This document shows positions 46,622 to 58,280 of a stretch of 64,000 nt of DNA, in pieces (position 1 is the stretch's first letter; every line of letters begins with the position of its first letter). The position numbers were made by a program, and so were the translations under genes. Under the pieces are notes generated by a model. The model was not told the origin of the DNA, ran no database searches, and worked only from the letters and a program-made list of their open reading frames with translations. The stretch is from Isochrysis galbana. Its lineage: Eukaryota; Haptophyta; Isochrysidales; Isochrysidaceae. The DNA lies in NCBI GenBank assembly GCA_018136815.1, contig CM030933.1, positions 2,963,144 to 3,027,143 of the forward strand, read 5' to 3'.

Positions 46622-46760
46622 GGAGTACTCATGAGTATGAGTAGAGTAGTGCCCAAAGTGGCACTATGCATACTCATGAGTAGGGCAACGAGGGGAGTAC
46701 TCATACTCATGAGTTGTGCCATCCTCAAATACTCAACTCAACTCACTTTACTCTGAGTAC
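46622..46760. repeat. Foldback cluster of ACTCATGAGT dyads
   Basis: TACTCATGAGTATGAGT.. followed by GTGCC-CAAAGT-GGCAC and then ..GCATACTCATGAGTA forms an inverted repeat with a 6-base loop (about 46627-46683); a third GGAGTACTCATACTCATGAG and TTGTGCC follow. Confidence 0.7.
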
Positions 46761-47949
46761 AATGGCAAATGCGGCGGGCCGTGAAGAGTGAAGAGGGCAT
46801 GCGCTCGCATGGAGGGCGCGTGACTTGTCGATCCCGTTGGGGTTGGGGGGTTGGCGCATAGCCAATGCCGCGCGCGGGGAGATGGACAATAAAGACGTGT
46901 AACGAAAGTTTTCGGAGTTGATTTTAACTCCTTACTGCCGGGTCGAAGCGCCGAAATCGGCGCTTTTCTCCAGCGCGTTTGCACCATGGCCCGCAGTTTC
47001 GCCGCGGTTTCGGCGTAAAAGAAAGGAAGAATGAATGGCACGCGCCTCGCGTCTCACGTCTTGTTTCGTCGCCCCTTGCTCGTTGCTTGTCTAGAAGATC
47101 TCTCCGCACATCGCCTTCTTCCCCCGCGCGAGTTTGGATCTCTCTCTCCTCGACCCTCCGCGTTGGCTTCAGCGGACGAGTTTCACTTTAACGATAGTTC
47201 GAACCCTTCGTTTGCGTAGTTTTGCGCTCTCTTTCCGTATTTCTTCGCGTATGACGAGCGATCGTGACCTCAGCCTTCGCCGCGCGGGAGGGGGTTGTTT
47301 ATCGTATGAATCCGGCGGAGTGTGGAGTGTTTACGTTAGTTTTCTGATCCCAAGGTCGTTGGGGTTTGGTTTTTCGTGAGTGATTTTGTAGCAACTTCGT
47401 CGAGTCCCACCGTGTTCCGTGTTCCCAAGCGAGTCCCCCCGAGTTCCTGAGTCTATACCCCGAGTCAACGAGTCAATCAATACAAGTCAAGCACGCGCCT
47501 GAGCCACCCCTAGTCGCCTGCCACCCCCCCACCCCCCCCACAAGCCTCCTTCCGCACTCCCACTCCCGCGCCCTCCGTGCGTCGTGCGTCGTGCGTCGAT
47601 CACCATGCCCGTAGTCACCCCCGAGAAAAGCTCCATGAGCTCCCACCAAGAACCGCATTCCGCGCTAGCTGCCGGCGCGCCCTCGCAAGCAATCTCCAAG
47701 AGTGAGAGTGAGATCAGCCTTGCTTGCTCTGACACGGGGACGGTAGGCGGTAGAAGACCCGCGCCTTCTTTATCTTACGTACGTTGTGTATAGCGTATGT
47801 ATAGCAGTTAGCCGCTAGTTGTTACCTGCTTCATCTTCACGTGCAGTGTTCGTTTCACCACCGAAATCTTCCCAGCACCATCACCATCACCTTCCCAGTT
47901 CGGCAATTTCAGTACTAAGTACTTATTACGTGGCAGTACTAATCACTTT
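46761..47949. other. Possible LTR-element leader with short ORF
   Basis: Resembles in style the leaders at 49410-49840 and 58960-59920: AT-poor sequence, GTGCGTC repeats (47576-47599) directly before an ATG (47605) that opens a Ser/Pro-rich frame MPVVTPEKSSMSSHQEP. It could be a gag start fragment, but I found no pol sequence next to it. Confidence 0.3.
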
Positions 47950-48240
47950 ACTAGTAGAAAACTCAACGTAGATCAAAGAAAGATCACACGAGATGCAAGG
48001 GAGGGAACCTCGAGCAAACTTAGAGCACAGGAGAAGCCACAGTCTCCCGCCCCCTTCTCTCCGACTCCTAGCCGAAGCAGCGCGCACGGCCTCCCCGGAA
48101 CCAACTTCTCCGCTAAAGAGGGAACTGGGGAAGGGGAAGGGGGTTGACAGGGGTTAGGGTTGGGTTGTAGGGAGTTTCATAAGCACTCTGCCTCACGTCG
48201 CACAAGTAGCGGGATTTTTTAAGAAGATTTTTTTCTTATA
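47950..48240 (+). repeat. SINE-like dispersed repeat, 5'-truncated copy
   Basis: Colinear with the 3' two-thirds of 30745-31212, ending GCGGGATTTTTTAAGAAGATTTTTTTC. 5' truncation fits reverse-transcription-based insertion. Confidence 0.7.
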
Positions 48241-48570
48241 CTAGTATTTGTTATCCTACTATATTGGTTTCTTTGATAGCTCGAGCTAGTGATCTGCGAT
48301 CTGCGTGCGCGCCCGGCTGCTGTTAGTGGCCGAGTCGGCCGTTTCAGCGTCTCCTCTGGCGGCCTCTCCGCTGTGCCTCCAGCTGACCCCATGCCGCTTA
48401 CGGAGCGCCAGGCGCAGGAGAAGGTGCTGTACGGCCTCTTCGGAGAGCCCGACCTCGAGAAGAAGCAGGACCGGCCAGAGCACACCTATGAGGCCATCCG
48501 ACGAGAGATTCGGGAGCAGGCACGCTCTTGCTCAATCATTCCGATTGCGGCCTCCGCCTCCACTCGCTAG
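48241..48570 (+). CDS. Possible exon of unknown gene
   Basis: A frame reading PLTERQAQEKVLYGLFGEPD and then RPEHTYEAIRREIREQ has normal, protein-like composition. GTGCCTCCAG just before CTGACCCCATGCC could be a splice acceptor, and the ATG at 48391 a start. The frame stops at 48568-48570. I do not recognise the family; neighbours give no help. Confidence 0.25.
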
Positions 48571-49405
48571 GCCATCACAGCACACTGGCCTCGTTGGGTT
48601 GTGGAGAAATTTGGCACCCCCCGACACGTTTTCCGCATAATGGCAGGTTGCAGCCACACGACCGCGCAGTGCGAAGATCACTGGAGCGACGGACATCAAC
48701 AGCCTGCTTGGCGATATAGGTCCTGGATTGTGGAATTCGATCAACCCTTCATACTTCACGGCGAATGATAAGTTACAGAAATGCACGAGTCATACTGTGC
48801 ATTCGTACAAAGCTGCAGAGGGATGGGCGGAGCCGGTGCGTGAGAAGCGCGACGGAGTGCAGCACTTGCCTGCTGTCACTTTACGGCCCGCTTGTGCCCA
48901 CCGACTGAGTCTGCTCATGCTTGCGGCCCCCGCCGTCGCAGATTGATCGCACTCACTTTCTCAAAATGGCTGACTGTCAGCAATTCGCCGACAAGTGTCT
49001 CCGAATTGGCGAAAAGCCATTTTTGGGTAGCGGAATGAAGCTCAACGGCAAGCCGGCTTCTTGATGCCCATGGAATAGCAAAACTGTACCCTTCATAGCC
49101 AACCATTTCTATGGACTTGGGTGATGGACGCGTAGTGGTGCCCGAGTCGATATTTTCATCGGTTTTGATAGGCCTATTGCTTCGTTTTTCGTGGGCATCT
49201 GTGATGTGTGCATAGCATAGCGCATTGAGCGAATCGTGATGTGGGCGCCAATTCCCAATCATGGCCTCTTGCTCGGTGCATCTTGCTTCTTTCAGCAATC
49301 AGCAGCCGAGAAGGTGCAACCCGAGTGTGAGGTTCCGGATACTTTTTGGCCGGCACCCCTCCATTTTCGTATGAAACTATACTAGCACATGTGTCGACGT
49401 TCCGC
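48571..49405. other. No supported gene
   Basis: A 127-codon minus frame (48915-49298) has no recognisable motif and may be chance. Confidence 0.35.
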
Positions 49406-49409
49406 CCCC

Positions 49410-49850
49410 CTACCCCCAATCCCCGCGGAAACCCCCGCTTTTAGAGCGCGGCCGTGTCAGAGCAAGGCTGATCTCTGACGGATCGAGCATGACCACTGGC
49501 TCGATATGCGACGATACGGAAGGGAAACGATCGGCGGGAGGCGCGGCGAAGATGGCCGGGAGTGATGGAATGGCGGGCTGGACCACCTCGTCAGCAGAGG
49601 AAGGTGGGAGGACGGGCTTGGGCGAGGGCGAGCGCGAGGACGGAGCGGACATGGCTAGGCGATTGGCGGTGGATAGGCTGAGGCTGTGGGAGTGGAGAGG
49701 TTTGGTACTGACTGAGGTAGTGTTAAGAACGAGGGACGAGAACGGGAACGAGAACGAGAACGAGAGCGACAAACGAAGAACGACAGACGAAAGACGGATA
49801 GAGTCCGATGGACCGACGACACGACACCATGTCGCATCCGCGATCGACTT
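49410..49850 (-). mobile_element. LTR-element leader and Gag N-terminus fragment
   Basis: Minus strand: a leader with CTCTCGTTCTCGTTCTCGTT repeats, then ATG (49651) opening MSAPSSRSPSPKPVLPPSSADE, similar to the frames at 51084 and 59924 (PxCPPSSADGLQP). The frame ends at 49410 without gag homology beyond. Family assigned only by these N-termini. Confidence 0.4.
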
Positions 49851-49877
49851 CTGACCTTAGCGCGCTGTCCAGCGCCT

Positions 49878-50285
49878 CATTGATCATTGAGCTTATCACG
49901 TCGGCGCCGGTGCTGGCCGCGCCGCGCCAGGACAAAGAGTTCATCGTCAAGACCGACGCCGCGAGCACCCTCGGCATTGGCGGCGTGCTTTCCCAGATTG
50001 ATGATCATGGTCACGAACATGTTGTGGCGTATTATGGCCGTCGGCTGACTGCTGCCGAGCGACACTGGAGCACCACCGAGGTTGAGCTGCTCGCCGCTCT
50101 CGAGAGCATCCGTAATTGGCGCCCTTACCTCTGGGGCCGCCATTTTCGGCTTGTTATAGACCACCAAGCTCAACGTTGGCTACATACGATGAAGGACACC
50201 GTCCAAGGAGGACCAGCATCGCGCTTAATGCGCTGGGCTCTCAAACTGGCCGAGTATCGCTTTACAGTCGAACACAAACCTGGTG
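49878..50285 (+). pseudogene. Ty3/gypsy RNase H fragment
   Basis: About 135 residues align with RNase H of the element at 1-15 kb: APVLAAPR, FIVKTDAASTLGIGGVLSQI, RHWSTTEVELLAALESI, NWRPYLWG, LVIDHQAQRWLHTMKD, then YRFTVEHKPGG. Catalytic TDA-, E and D positions are present. It is a different, related family (many substitutions). It starts abruptly beside the oppositely oriented leader at 49850 and ends where a repeat shared with 51413 begins, so it is a rearranged relic. Confidence 0.85.
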
Positions 50286-50455
50286 GCCACGACAGGCCAG
50301 GGCGGGCGATTCAGGCGTGCCTGTGGGGAGAGGGATGGGTCAGCAGGGCAGTGTGCTCCATGCCAGGAGAGTGGGTGGTTCCTCCCCCACAGCGAGGGAG
50401 GAGTGGAGATTGGGGGGAGCTCATGCCCCGCCATGGGTGAACCAAGAATATATAA
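50281..50455 (+). repeat. GGCCACGACAGGCCAGGGCG repeat, copy 1
   Basis: About 175 bp also found at 51413-51600 in the same orientation. Both end near GGGTGAACCAAG / GGGCGAACTAAG. Confidence 0.75.
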
Positions 50456-50974
50456 AAAAAAACCTTTTAACTTTCACCTCGGAATCCCGCCATGCCTGAC
50501 GGGCCAGGTGTCCGAGTGATATCGGGGGGTGGGGGCACTGCCCCCTCCCCTCGATATTTGTCCTCCCCCCGGTGCACGCACCGACCCCGCGCACCCCAGC
50601 ACGTCCTCTCCTCGAGGCCACGCTGGGGGAAAAACCCTTTCGGGTAAAAACAACGCGGGGGGGGGGGGGGGGGGCACTCGTGAGATAGGAGCCCAGAAGC
50701 GCTAATCTCCCTCGCTAGAGCGAGTGGCCGCGGCGAGCCGCGGCCCTTCTCTCCTAGCTCTGGCGCCCCCGTCTTCTCTTACCCAAACGGGGCGAGAAGA
50801 CACGTTTCTGCCCCGCTCCCCCCTCCCCTCCCTCTTCCCTTTTCCTCCTCTCTTCCCTGCGGCGGGGGCCCATGGCGCGCGCCTGCCGCCCCTCTACAGG
50901 TCCCCAAGTGGCCTGCAGGGGCCTGTGTCGCATTCGCGAATCGACACTCGTTAGGCTTCTCTCTTCTCTTCGTC
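50456..50974. other. Non-coding, poly-G tract
   Basis: Contains a G run at about 50656-50673. No gene recognised. Confidence 0.4.
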
Positions 50975-51412
50975 GTTCGGCATTTATCGTTACAATTCTC
51001 TCGTTCTCGTTCTCTCCTCGCCTCGCCAGCCCCTGCCACCACAGCCCTCCTCACACTCACCCTCGCCTCTCGCCGCTCGCTCAATGTCGCTTTCGCCGCC
51101 GTCCTCGCCCTCGCTCAAGCCCGCCTGCCCGCCTTCCTCTGCTGACGGGCTTCAGCCCGTCAGCACCTCCGAACTCGTCTCCTCCGCCGCGCCTGCCGCC
51201 GGCATGGCCCCTTCCTCATTGCCCTCAGGCCCTAAGGGCCATCCCAATTCGTCAGGGAGCACAGCTCAGGGGGCAGGTGAGGCTGAGGCATGCGGCCCTG
51301 GCCCCTCCTGCCTCTCCCTCGCTGGCGCTCCGAGCCCCTGCGGGTCGACTGGAGCTGGCTGGGGGGTCCTGTACAAGGGGGCCCAGGGGGAGGAGGGGCT
51401 GGTCAGGGGGAT
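50975..51412 (+). mobile_element. LTR-element leader with Gag-like N-terminus ('SSADGL' family)
   Basis: From GGCATTTATCGTTACAATTC to ATG (51084) opening MSLSPPSSPSLKPACPPSSA. About 220 bp around the start are nearly identical to 59868-60085. The long frame to 52331 continues across unrelated repeats and is not one gene. Confidence 0.5.
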
Positions 51413-51600
51413 GGGCTGGCCACGACAGGCCAGGGCGGGCGAATCATGCGTGCCTGTGGGGAGAGGAATGGGTCAGCAGGGAAGTGTGCTCCTGGCAAGC
51501 CATCAGGCGTGCCAGGAGAGTGGGTGGTTCCTCCCCCATGGCAGGGGAGGAGTGGAGAGAGAGGGGGGCTCGTGCCCCCCCATGGGCGAACTAAGTATAA
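51413..51600 (+). repeat. GGCCACGACAGGCCAGGGCG repeat, copy 2
   Basis: Second copy of 50281-50455, with an extra CAAGCCATCAGGCGTGCCAG segment. Confidence 0.75.
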
Positions 51601-51820
51601 ACTTAGATGCGCTAGCCGAATGTAAAAAGGAGTGTCCTCCGGCTCTTCCTCCTCATCTTGATCATGAGGGGGAGAGGCGAATTGTGTGGCTATGGGTGGA
51701 GTCGGTTTTGGATCCGACTGCGGGTCCGCTCGCTTGCGCGAGGGTATCGTGGGTTGCTGAGTGGGTTGAAGTGGGGCTTGCTGTGTTTGTGTTGGCGTCT
51801 GTGCCTTGGGTCCAGCCGCT

Positions 51821-52259
51821 TCAACGTACGATTTCTAGGTGCTGTTCCTTAGAAGAGTTGGAGGCCGAAAAGGCCCCCATGATTGATTGTTGTGTGAAGT
51901 GCCCGCCCACGAGGGGTGCACTGGTGGTAGGAGTTGCCACCATGGGGGTGGCAGCAAGGCTGCCACCCACCATGGGGAGTCCTTGTTGGGCTGGCAAGCC
52001 AGTGGAGGCAGGCGGCAGAGCCAGGGGCTGGCTCTGCTGGTCTGCAGGGAACAGGGCTCTCCCTGTTCCCTGCTTCTGTGCCTGGTGGGTAGGCGAGGGA
52101 GGAAGGATCATGTCGACGTCGCTGTCTGTGAGGGGGGCGGCTTGTGAGCGCTTCGGCTCCGGCGGCTTGGGGCGGCCCCTGTGGGGCGTCGTGACGGCGG
52201 GGGGCTGGGGATCAGGAGCGGTCGGCGCGCGCTCCATCGCTCGAACTATAACAATAGTT
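51821..52259 (-). mobile_element. MERA retroposon, copy D
   Basis: Dyad at 52244-52259, 6 nt, then ATG (52237) opening MERAPTAPDPQPPAV, 138 residues to 51821. Shares with copy A the CCATGGTGG..CACCAGTGCACCC segment, and with copy C GRPKPPEPKRSQAAPLTDSD. Best-preserved minus-strand copy. Confidence 0.7.
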
Positions 52260-52406
52260 TTTGCGCGAAGCATGACATACGTATCATCTATCGCCGCATG
52301 GTGCATGGGTATAACACGGTTTGTATGTTGACATAGCTTCTGCACGACGTGACAAACAACATGAGAGGAGTATGCGTATCAAGGCATGCGCGAATGACCT
52401 TCGACA

Positions 52407-55400
52407 TCACTCTTCTGCGGCAGGCTCTGTTGGAGCAGCTTCCTCCATGTTTCCGGCGGCCACTGGAACATCTACTCTCCCTGCCCCAATTCGATCTCGC
52501 TCGCTCAATTGTATCGCCTCACCGTCCTCCCCTCCTGGAGCGCCGGCCACAGCTCTAGAGGCGTGCTCGGCAGTGGGATCAGCCTCCTCATCAACAGCGC
52601 CACTCCTTTCCTCCACGGCTTGGCCATCCGCAGGCAGTGTCGCAGGCTGTTCCTCGGACGCGCCCAAAGCCATTTCGCTGGCCTCGACAGGCGTGTCACT
52701 ATCTGCGACCAGCCCTTGCGCCTCAGTATCGTTCTCACTAGCTTCGGTTTTGTTTGCAGCCGCCTCGCTTTCTGTTAATGCTTCGCCAGCCTCCGGCGCC
52801 GCGCCTCCGGCCCCCTCTAGAGCAGAATCGTCGTCCGCTTCATCCGCTTCGCCCAGGTGCTCTACGACTCCCTGTCGGCCTTCAGATTGTGTTTCCTCGT
52901 TGGGAGAATCGCCAGTCTCCGGCTCAGCTGTTGCAACTTCCGTATTAGCAGGATCAGCTACACCCGCCGTTTCGGCGCCTCCGGCAACGCCCCCGTCAGG
53001 ATTGTCCACGGCAGCGGGAGGACTCGCCTTGACCTCTCTACCATCCGTATCCGCAACCATGCCGAGTGATTCCGCCTCTACGTTGACGGCGTCGCTAGCT
53101 TCACCCGCTTGGGGCTGTGGTGCCGATGCCGCCGGATTGTCCTTGCCACCGTGCTCCACATCATGCACAGAGGCGTCGGTCGCCGCACCTTCGGCATCAG
53201 TGGCGACACCCTCGGGCTCAAGCGCTTCAGAGCCCTGATCCGCGTCACCCTTCGTAACATCGGCGGCCGCTTCTTCTCCCTCGTCCTCGGGCCCAGCGTT
53301 GCCTTGAGCCGCAACAGCTTCGTCCCCGTCACTAGCGGTGAAGCCCTCAGCACCGTTGCCGTGTTGACGAGCCTTGCCATCCGAGCGGTCGCCATTGCCT
53401 ATGTTGTTGTTGCCTTCGACCCCTTCCATTGTAGCATCTTGCTCTGCAATAGCGAGCTCTTTCTTGGCATCGATGACGTTCTCTTCCGCAGCAGCGGGCT
53501 CTCCCTCTGCAGTAGTGGGTGGCTCCTTGATTGTGCCGCGTTGCTTCTCGGCAGCGGCGAGCTCTTCCTCTGTACTGAGGGTCCGTTCTTCCGCAGAGGC
53601 GGGCTCTCCCTCTGCAGCAGCGGATGTCTCCGTGGCTATGGCATGTTGCTTTTCGGCAGCGGCGGGTCCTTCCTTTACACCGGGCGTCTTCTCCTCAGTA
53701 GTGGCTTGTCCCTCCCTTGCCGTGGCGGATTCCTCTTCTACGATGGCGAACGGCTTTTCCGCAGCGACGGGCCCTTTTGCCGTAGCGTTGGGGCCCTCGT
53801 GTGCTACGAACGGATTCTCCACCTCAGCGGCGAGCTCTGTCGCAAGCTCGGGTCCCTCCATCGCTCCCGCAGACTGCTTGTTCATGATGGCGGACTCCTT
53901 GTCCGCAGCAACGTGCTGGTTCTCGGCGGCCGCGGGGTCCTCCTCCGCAGCGGCGGGGCTCTCCACCGCAGCTGCGCGCTCCTCCTCCGAAGCGCCGGGC
54001 TCCACCTCCTCCGCAGCGGCGGGCTCCACCCCCTCCGCAGCAGCGGGCTCCTCCTCCTCCGCAGCGGCGGGCTCCTCATCCGCAGCGGCGGGCTCCTCAT
54101 CCTCAGCGGAGGGCTTCTCTTCCACAGCAGCAGGCTCCTTCTCGGGAACAGTAGTGGCGGGCGCTACATCGGTCGCCTCGGGCTCCGAAGGTGCTGCTTC
54201 AGCTTCCGGCGCACCTTGGGGCTCGGCTGCGGGCAGCGAAGCGGCAGCCCGCCGATGCGCAACCGGCGCGGTGACTTTCTTGGACTCAAATCCTTCAGCC
54301 TGCGGCTCTGCCGCCGGTCGCTCTGACGAAGCAGATGGCTTCTGAGCTGCAGTCCCTCGGATGGGCGCCTGCACCACCGAGTGTACCTCCTCGGTGGGCG
54401 GCGTTTGTGCAAGCGACGCGGTGGCAGCCGGCGGCGGCGGCGGCGGCGGCGCGCGGCGTGCCGCCGCTGGCATCTCGGCGATGGCCGGCTGCTCGATCGA
54501 GGACGGCGTGCGCACGCAAGTCGAGGGCGCAGCGTCGGCGAGACGTGCAGCGTCGTAGCGCGCTGGTGGGAGATCCTCGACACCGGTGGGCGACGTCGCC
54601 TGCCTTTCATCAACCTCGCGGCCGACGTTGCGCACTTTTGTCGCCGGGCTTTTGGCCGACTCCGCGGCCGCGCGCTCCTCCTCGTATGCGGCGGCGGAAG
54701 CGGACAGCCGTGCAACCTGCGCTTCCATCTGCTTAAGCTCAAGCTCCTTGCCGTGCAACAGCTGCGCGAGCACACGCTCCTTGGGCTCACCGTCCTCCCA
54801 GAGCGGCACCTCAATACCCTCGGCGCTCTCGAGAGCGAGCGCCGCCTCAAGATCGGCGACGTGCTGCCGCTCGTCGCGCAGCTCCTGGAATAGCGAGCGT
54901 AGCACAGCTTGCTGATGCTGTGCCTTGTCAGGGTCAACCGCTTCGCGCAGCTCGCGCAGCTCATCCTGGGCTCGTTGCAGCAGCACCGACTCGGGCTCAC
55001 TTGCACCAGGAAGGAGAGGCGAGGCGGCAGCAGCAGCGCTTGCCTCGGCAAGCGCGCGTCGGGCTGCCTCCTCGCTCTGAGCGAGCGCCTCGCGCACACG
55101 CGCAAGTTCGGCTTCGAGCGCCTGCATGCGCGCGTGACTGTCGTGGAGCCGTTCAACCACATACTTGGCGGCGGCCGACCGGCTCCCCTTTCCGCCCTCA
55201 CTGGCGAGGGCATGCAACTTGTTGTGCAAATCTGCCTTCTCGCGCGCGTGGCCATCAGCCGCCTCGGCATGCGCCGCACGCGCGCGCGCCTCCGCCTCGC
55301 GCGCAGCGGCGGCCTCGGCGCGCGCCTCTTCGGCCTCGCGGCGTGCAGCGGCGAGCTCGCGCTCGAGCGCACCCCACTTGCGCGCTGAGGCCTGCGCCGC

Positions 55401-56738
55401 ACCCTGCACGCGCTCGAGCTTGTCGCGCAGCGAGGCCGTCTCTCTCGCGCGCTCAATCACAAACTGCTGGAGCTCGGCCGGAAGCGCTCCTGACGCGCCG
55501 GGCGGGACGGCGTAGCTGGCACCACCCGCCTTGAGGCTAGCCCCTGCGAACTCGAGGGTAGCGAGGCTTGCCTGCAGCTGCGCCAGCTCTTCTTCTTTGA
55601 GGCGGCAAGCCGATGATGCGGAGCGAGCTTCCGCCTCGGCCAGGAGCAGCGCCTTGCCCTCGTCTCGTGCCGAGAGCGCGAGGATGCGCCGATCAGCGCG
55701 CGCGAGGCGGCCACGCAGGGCGACGAGCTGCTGCTGTTGTGCCACCACGAGCGCCTCAAGCCGCGTCGCACGCCCCGGCTCGCCGCTGGCAGAGCGGAGC
55801 GAGCGGCCAGCAGCCGCCATCTCCGCGGCTGCGGCGCGCCGCGCAAGCTTGGCGGCGACCGGCGTCTGTGAGCGCTGAAGCTGGTCGACTTGGGAGCGCA
55901 GGCCGTCGAGCTCGTGCCGCAGCTGTGAGTCGGAAGCCGCCGCTGGTGCCGCGCTGCCGAAGCCGCCGCCGCTTGCCTTCTGTGACACCCAGCCACCGCC
56001 GGCCGCGGGTGTGGACCAAGAGTCACTCTCGTTGGTGCGCAGCTGCTCGAGTGGCGGCGGCGGCGGTGGCGGTGGCGGCGAACGCGTCGTGCGCGGCGGA
56101 GGCGGTGCGGGCGATCCCTTCGCGTCGAGCACGCCGCCGTCGGCGCGCGCCGCGAAGAAGGCCTCGTTGGGCGTCTGACCCGACTGGAGCGCTCGCGGCG
56201 GCGGCCGCGCGTGCTCCGCCGGCTCTGCGGCGGCCGCGCCCTCTCGACGGTGGACCCACGCGTCGGGTCCAGTATCCCGTGGCAATCCGGCTGCCGGTCG
56301 CCCCTCCGCCCCGCGCGCCCTCGCCTCCTTCGCTTCCCTGAGGGCCTCCCTCTCCATCCTCTCCCTCGTGCAGTCGACCATCCATACGCGCCCATCAAAG
56401 CCGAACCGCACGTTATCTCCGTGGCGTAGCGGCTCCCTCGAGTCCTTAATTCGTAGGTTGTTGATGAAACAACCGTTGAGGGAGCCCAGGTCCTTCAGGT
56501 ACGCCGTACGGCCTGTGTGGCTCACCTCGATCTCGGCGTGGTCTGCGGAGACCGAACGGCTCTTCAGAAGGAGATCGCTCCCTGGGCGTCGCCCGATGGA
56601 GTAGCGCCTCCCAGATTCGAGGGGAAGGGCAAGGGAGTCCGAGGTGAGGTATCCCCAACCGATCGGACTCAGGGGAACGCTTGGCTCCATCGCGGTGGGG
56701 AGGGAAGAGGGGACCTCTCCCTGACGCAGCCGGCTCAT
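52407..56738 (-). CDS. FHA-domain coiled-coil protein with acidic repeat tail
   Basis: 1,443 residues in one exon from ATG at 56738; another in-frame ATG at 56690 (MEPSVPLSP) is equally plausible. The FHA domain lies at about residues 35-120: YSIGRRPGSD, SVSADHAEIE, LKDLGSLNGCFINN, with the R, S, H and NG residues that bind phosphothreonine. Then Pro/Arg-rich linker, long coiled coils (about 55000-55950; QLQRSQ, LVALRGRLARADRR, ERARETASLRDKLERVQ, LEAELARVREALAQSEE), and a ~700-residue acidic Ala/Glu-rich tail with EEPAAAEE-like repeats (53400-54200). The layout recalls centrosomal or ciliary FHA proteins such as FHAD1 or CEP170, but only the FHA domain itself supports this. A CT-rich (plus strand) leader precedes it. 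Confidence 0.75.
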   Translation of the reverse strand: MSRLRQGEVPSSLPTAMEPSVPLSPIGWGYLTSDSLALPLESGRRYSIGRRPGSDLLLKSRSVSADHAEIEVSHTGRTAYLKDLGSLNGCFINNLRIKDSREPLRHGDNVRFGFDGRVWMVDCTRERMEREALREAKEARARGAEGRPAAGLPRDTGPDAWVHRREGAAAAEPAEHARPPPRALQSGQTPNEAFFAARADGGVLDAKGSPAPPPPRTTRSPPPPPPPPPLEQLRTNESDSWSTPAAGGGWVSQKASGGGFGSAAPAAASDSQLRHELDGLRSQVDQLQRSQTPVAAKLARRAAAAEMAAAGRSLRSASGEPGRATRLEALVVAQQQQLVALRGRLARADRRILALSARDEGKALLLAEAEARSASSACRLKEEELAQLQASLATLEFAGASLKAGGASYAVPPGASGALPAELQQFVIERARETASLRDKLERVQGAAQASARKWGALERELAAARREAEEARAEAAAAREAEARARAAHAEAADGHAREKADLHNKLHALASEGGKGSRSAAAKYVVERLHDSHARMQALEAELARVREALAQSEEAARRALAEASAAAAASPLLPGASEPESVLLQRAQDELRELREAVDPDKAQHQQAVLRSLFQELRDERQHVADLEAALALESAEGIEVPLWEDGEPKERVLAQLLHGKELELKQMEAQVARLSASAAAYEEERAAAESAKSPATKVRNVGREVDERQATSPTGVEDLPPARYDAARLADAAPSTCVRTPSSIEQPAIAEMPAAARRAPPPPPPPAATASLAQTPPTEEVHSVVQAPIRGTAAQKPSASSERPAAEPQAEGFESKKVTAPVAHRRAAASLPAAEPQGAPEAEAAPSEPEATDVAPATTVPEKEPAAVEEKPSAEDEEPAAADEEPAAAEEEEPAAAEGVEPAAAEEVEPGASEEERAAAVESPAAAEEDPAAAENQHVAADKESAIMNKQSAGAMEGPELATELAAEVENPFVAHEGPNATAKGPVAAEKPFAIVEEESATAREGQATTEEKTPGVKEGPAAAEKQHAIATETSAAAEGEPASAEERTLSTEEELAAAEKQRGTIKEPPTTAEGEPAAAEENVIDAKKELAIAEQDATMEGVEGNNNIGNGDRSDGKARQHGNGAEGFTASDGDEAVAAQGNAGPEDEGEEAAADVTKGDADQGSEALEPEGVATDAEGAATDASVHDVEHGGKDNPAASAPQPQAGEASDAVNVEAESLGMVADTDGREVKASPPAAVDNPDGGVAGGAETAGVADPANTEVATAEPETGDSPNEETQSEGRQGVVEHLGEADEADDDSALEGAGGAAPEAGEALTESEAAANKTEASENDTEAQGLVADSDTPVEASEMALGASEEQPATLPADGQAVEERSGAVDEEADPTAEHASRAVAGAPGGEDGEAIQLSERDRIGAGRVDVPVAAGNMEEAAPTEPAAEE

Positions 56739-56749
56739 CTCTCTACTCT

Positions 56750-57740
<991 letters not shown>

Positions 57741-58250
57741 GATCGGTTGGCGGTTTTTCTCGCTGCACAACACTTTTTAAGTATAGACTTCAGGCGAGAG
57801 GGGTAGAAAGTTAAGTCAGGAGTTAGTTAGGAGTTAGGAGGAGCGACCAGTCGTGAACTTTAACTAACTAACGTACAGCATGTGTCCACCCCGGTATTAC
57901 GGCAGAGCGGCGGGCGATGAGCGCCGCCAGCGAGGGAGTGGCCCACCTTCTGGGCCCTGTGGAGGGTGATATGGGGCATGGGGTATGACCCTAACAGCCT
58001 GGGAGAGGCCTATGGGGTTCGGCTCCTCCCGACAGCCCCACTGATGGCTGCGGCGACGCAGGCCCAGAGCCGCCGGAGCCGCTGCACGTCGTCTTGTTGA
58101 CGCGCACCGTCAAGCGATGCGGCGCACATGTGCTTACAGTGTGAGTGCTTCGTCACTTCGCCGTATGTGTTGGGCCATTGCCCATGAACTGGGGGCCCGG
58201 ATGGTATTTCTCACGTCAGGTGACAGGTGAGAGGTCGGTCCCAACCGCCA
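57741..58250. other. Intergenic, no gene seen
   Basis: GC-rich; nothing recognised. Confidence 0.35.
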
Positions 58251-58280
58251 TCCGCAGACCACCTTAAGGTGGTCCGCGGA
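58251..58280. repeat. 30-bp near-perfect palindrome
   Basis: Centre GACCACCTTAAGGTGGTC (58257-58274) is a perfect palindrome; extension to TCCGC..GCGGA on each side has one mismatch. Confidence 0.9.

Noticed and set aside
51084-52331. 415-codon plus-strand frame
   Set aside because: It crosses a Gag-like start, a dispersed repeat and the antisense strand of a MERA element; no single gene explains it.
53109-54345. Two long plus-strand frames (405 and 323 codons)
   Set aside because: Antisense to the acidic repeat tail of the FHA protein, whose Ala/Glu codons leave the opposite strand open.
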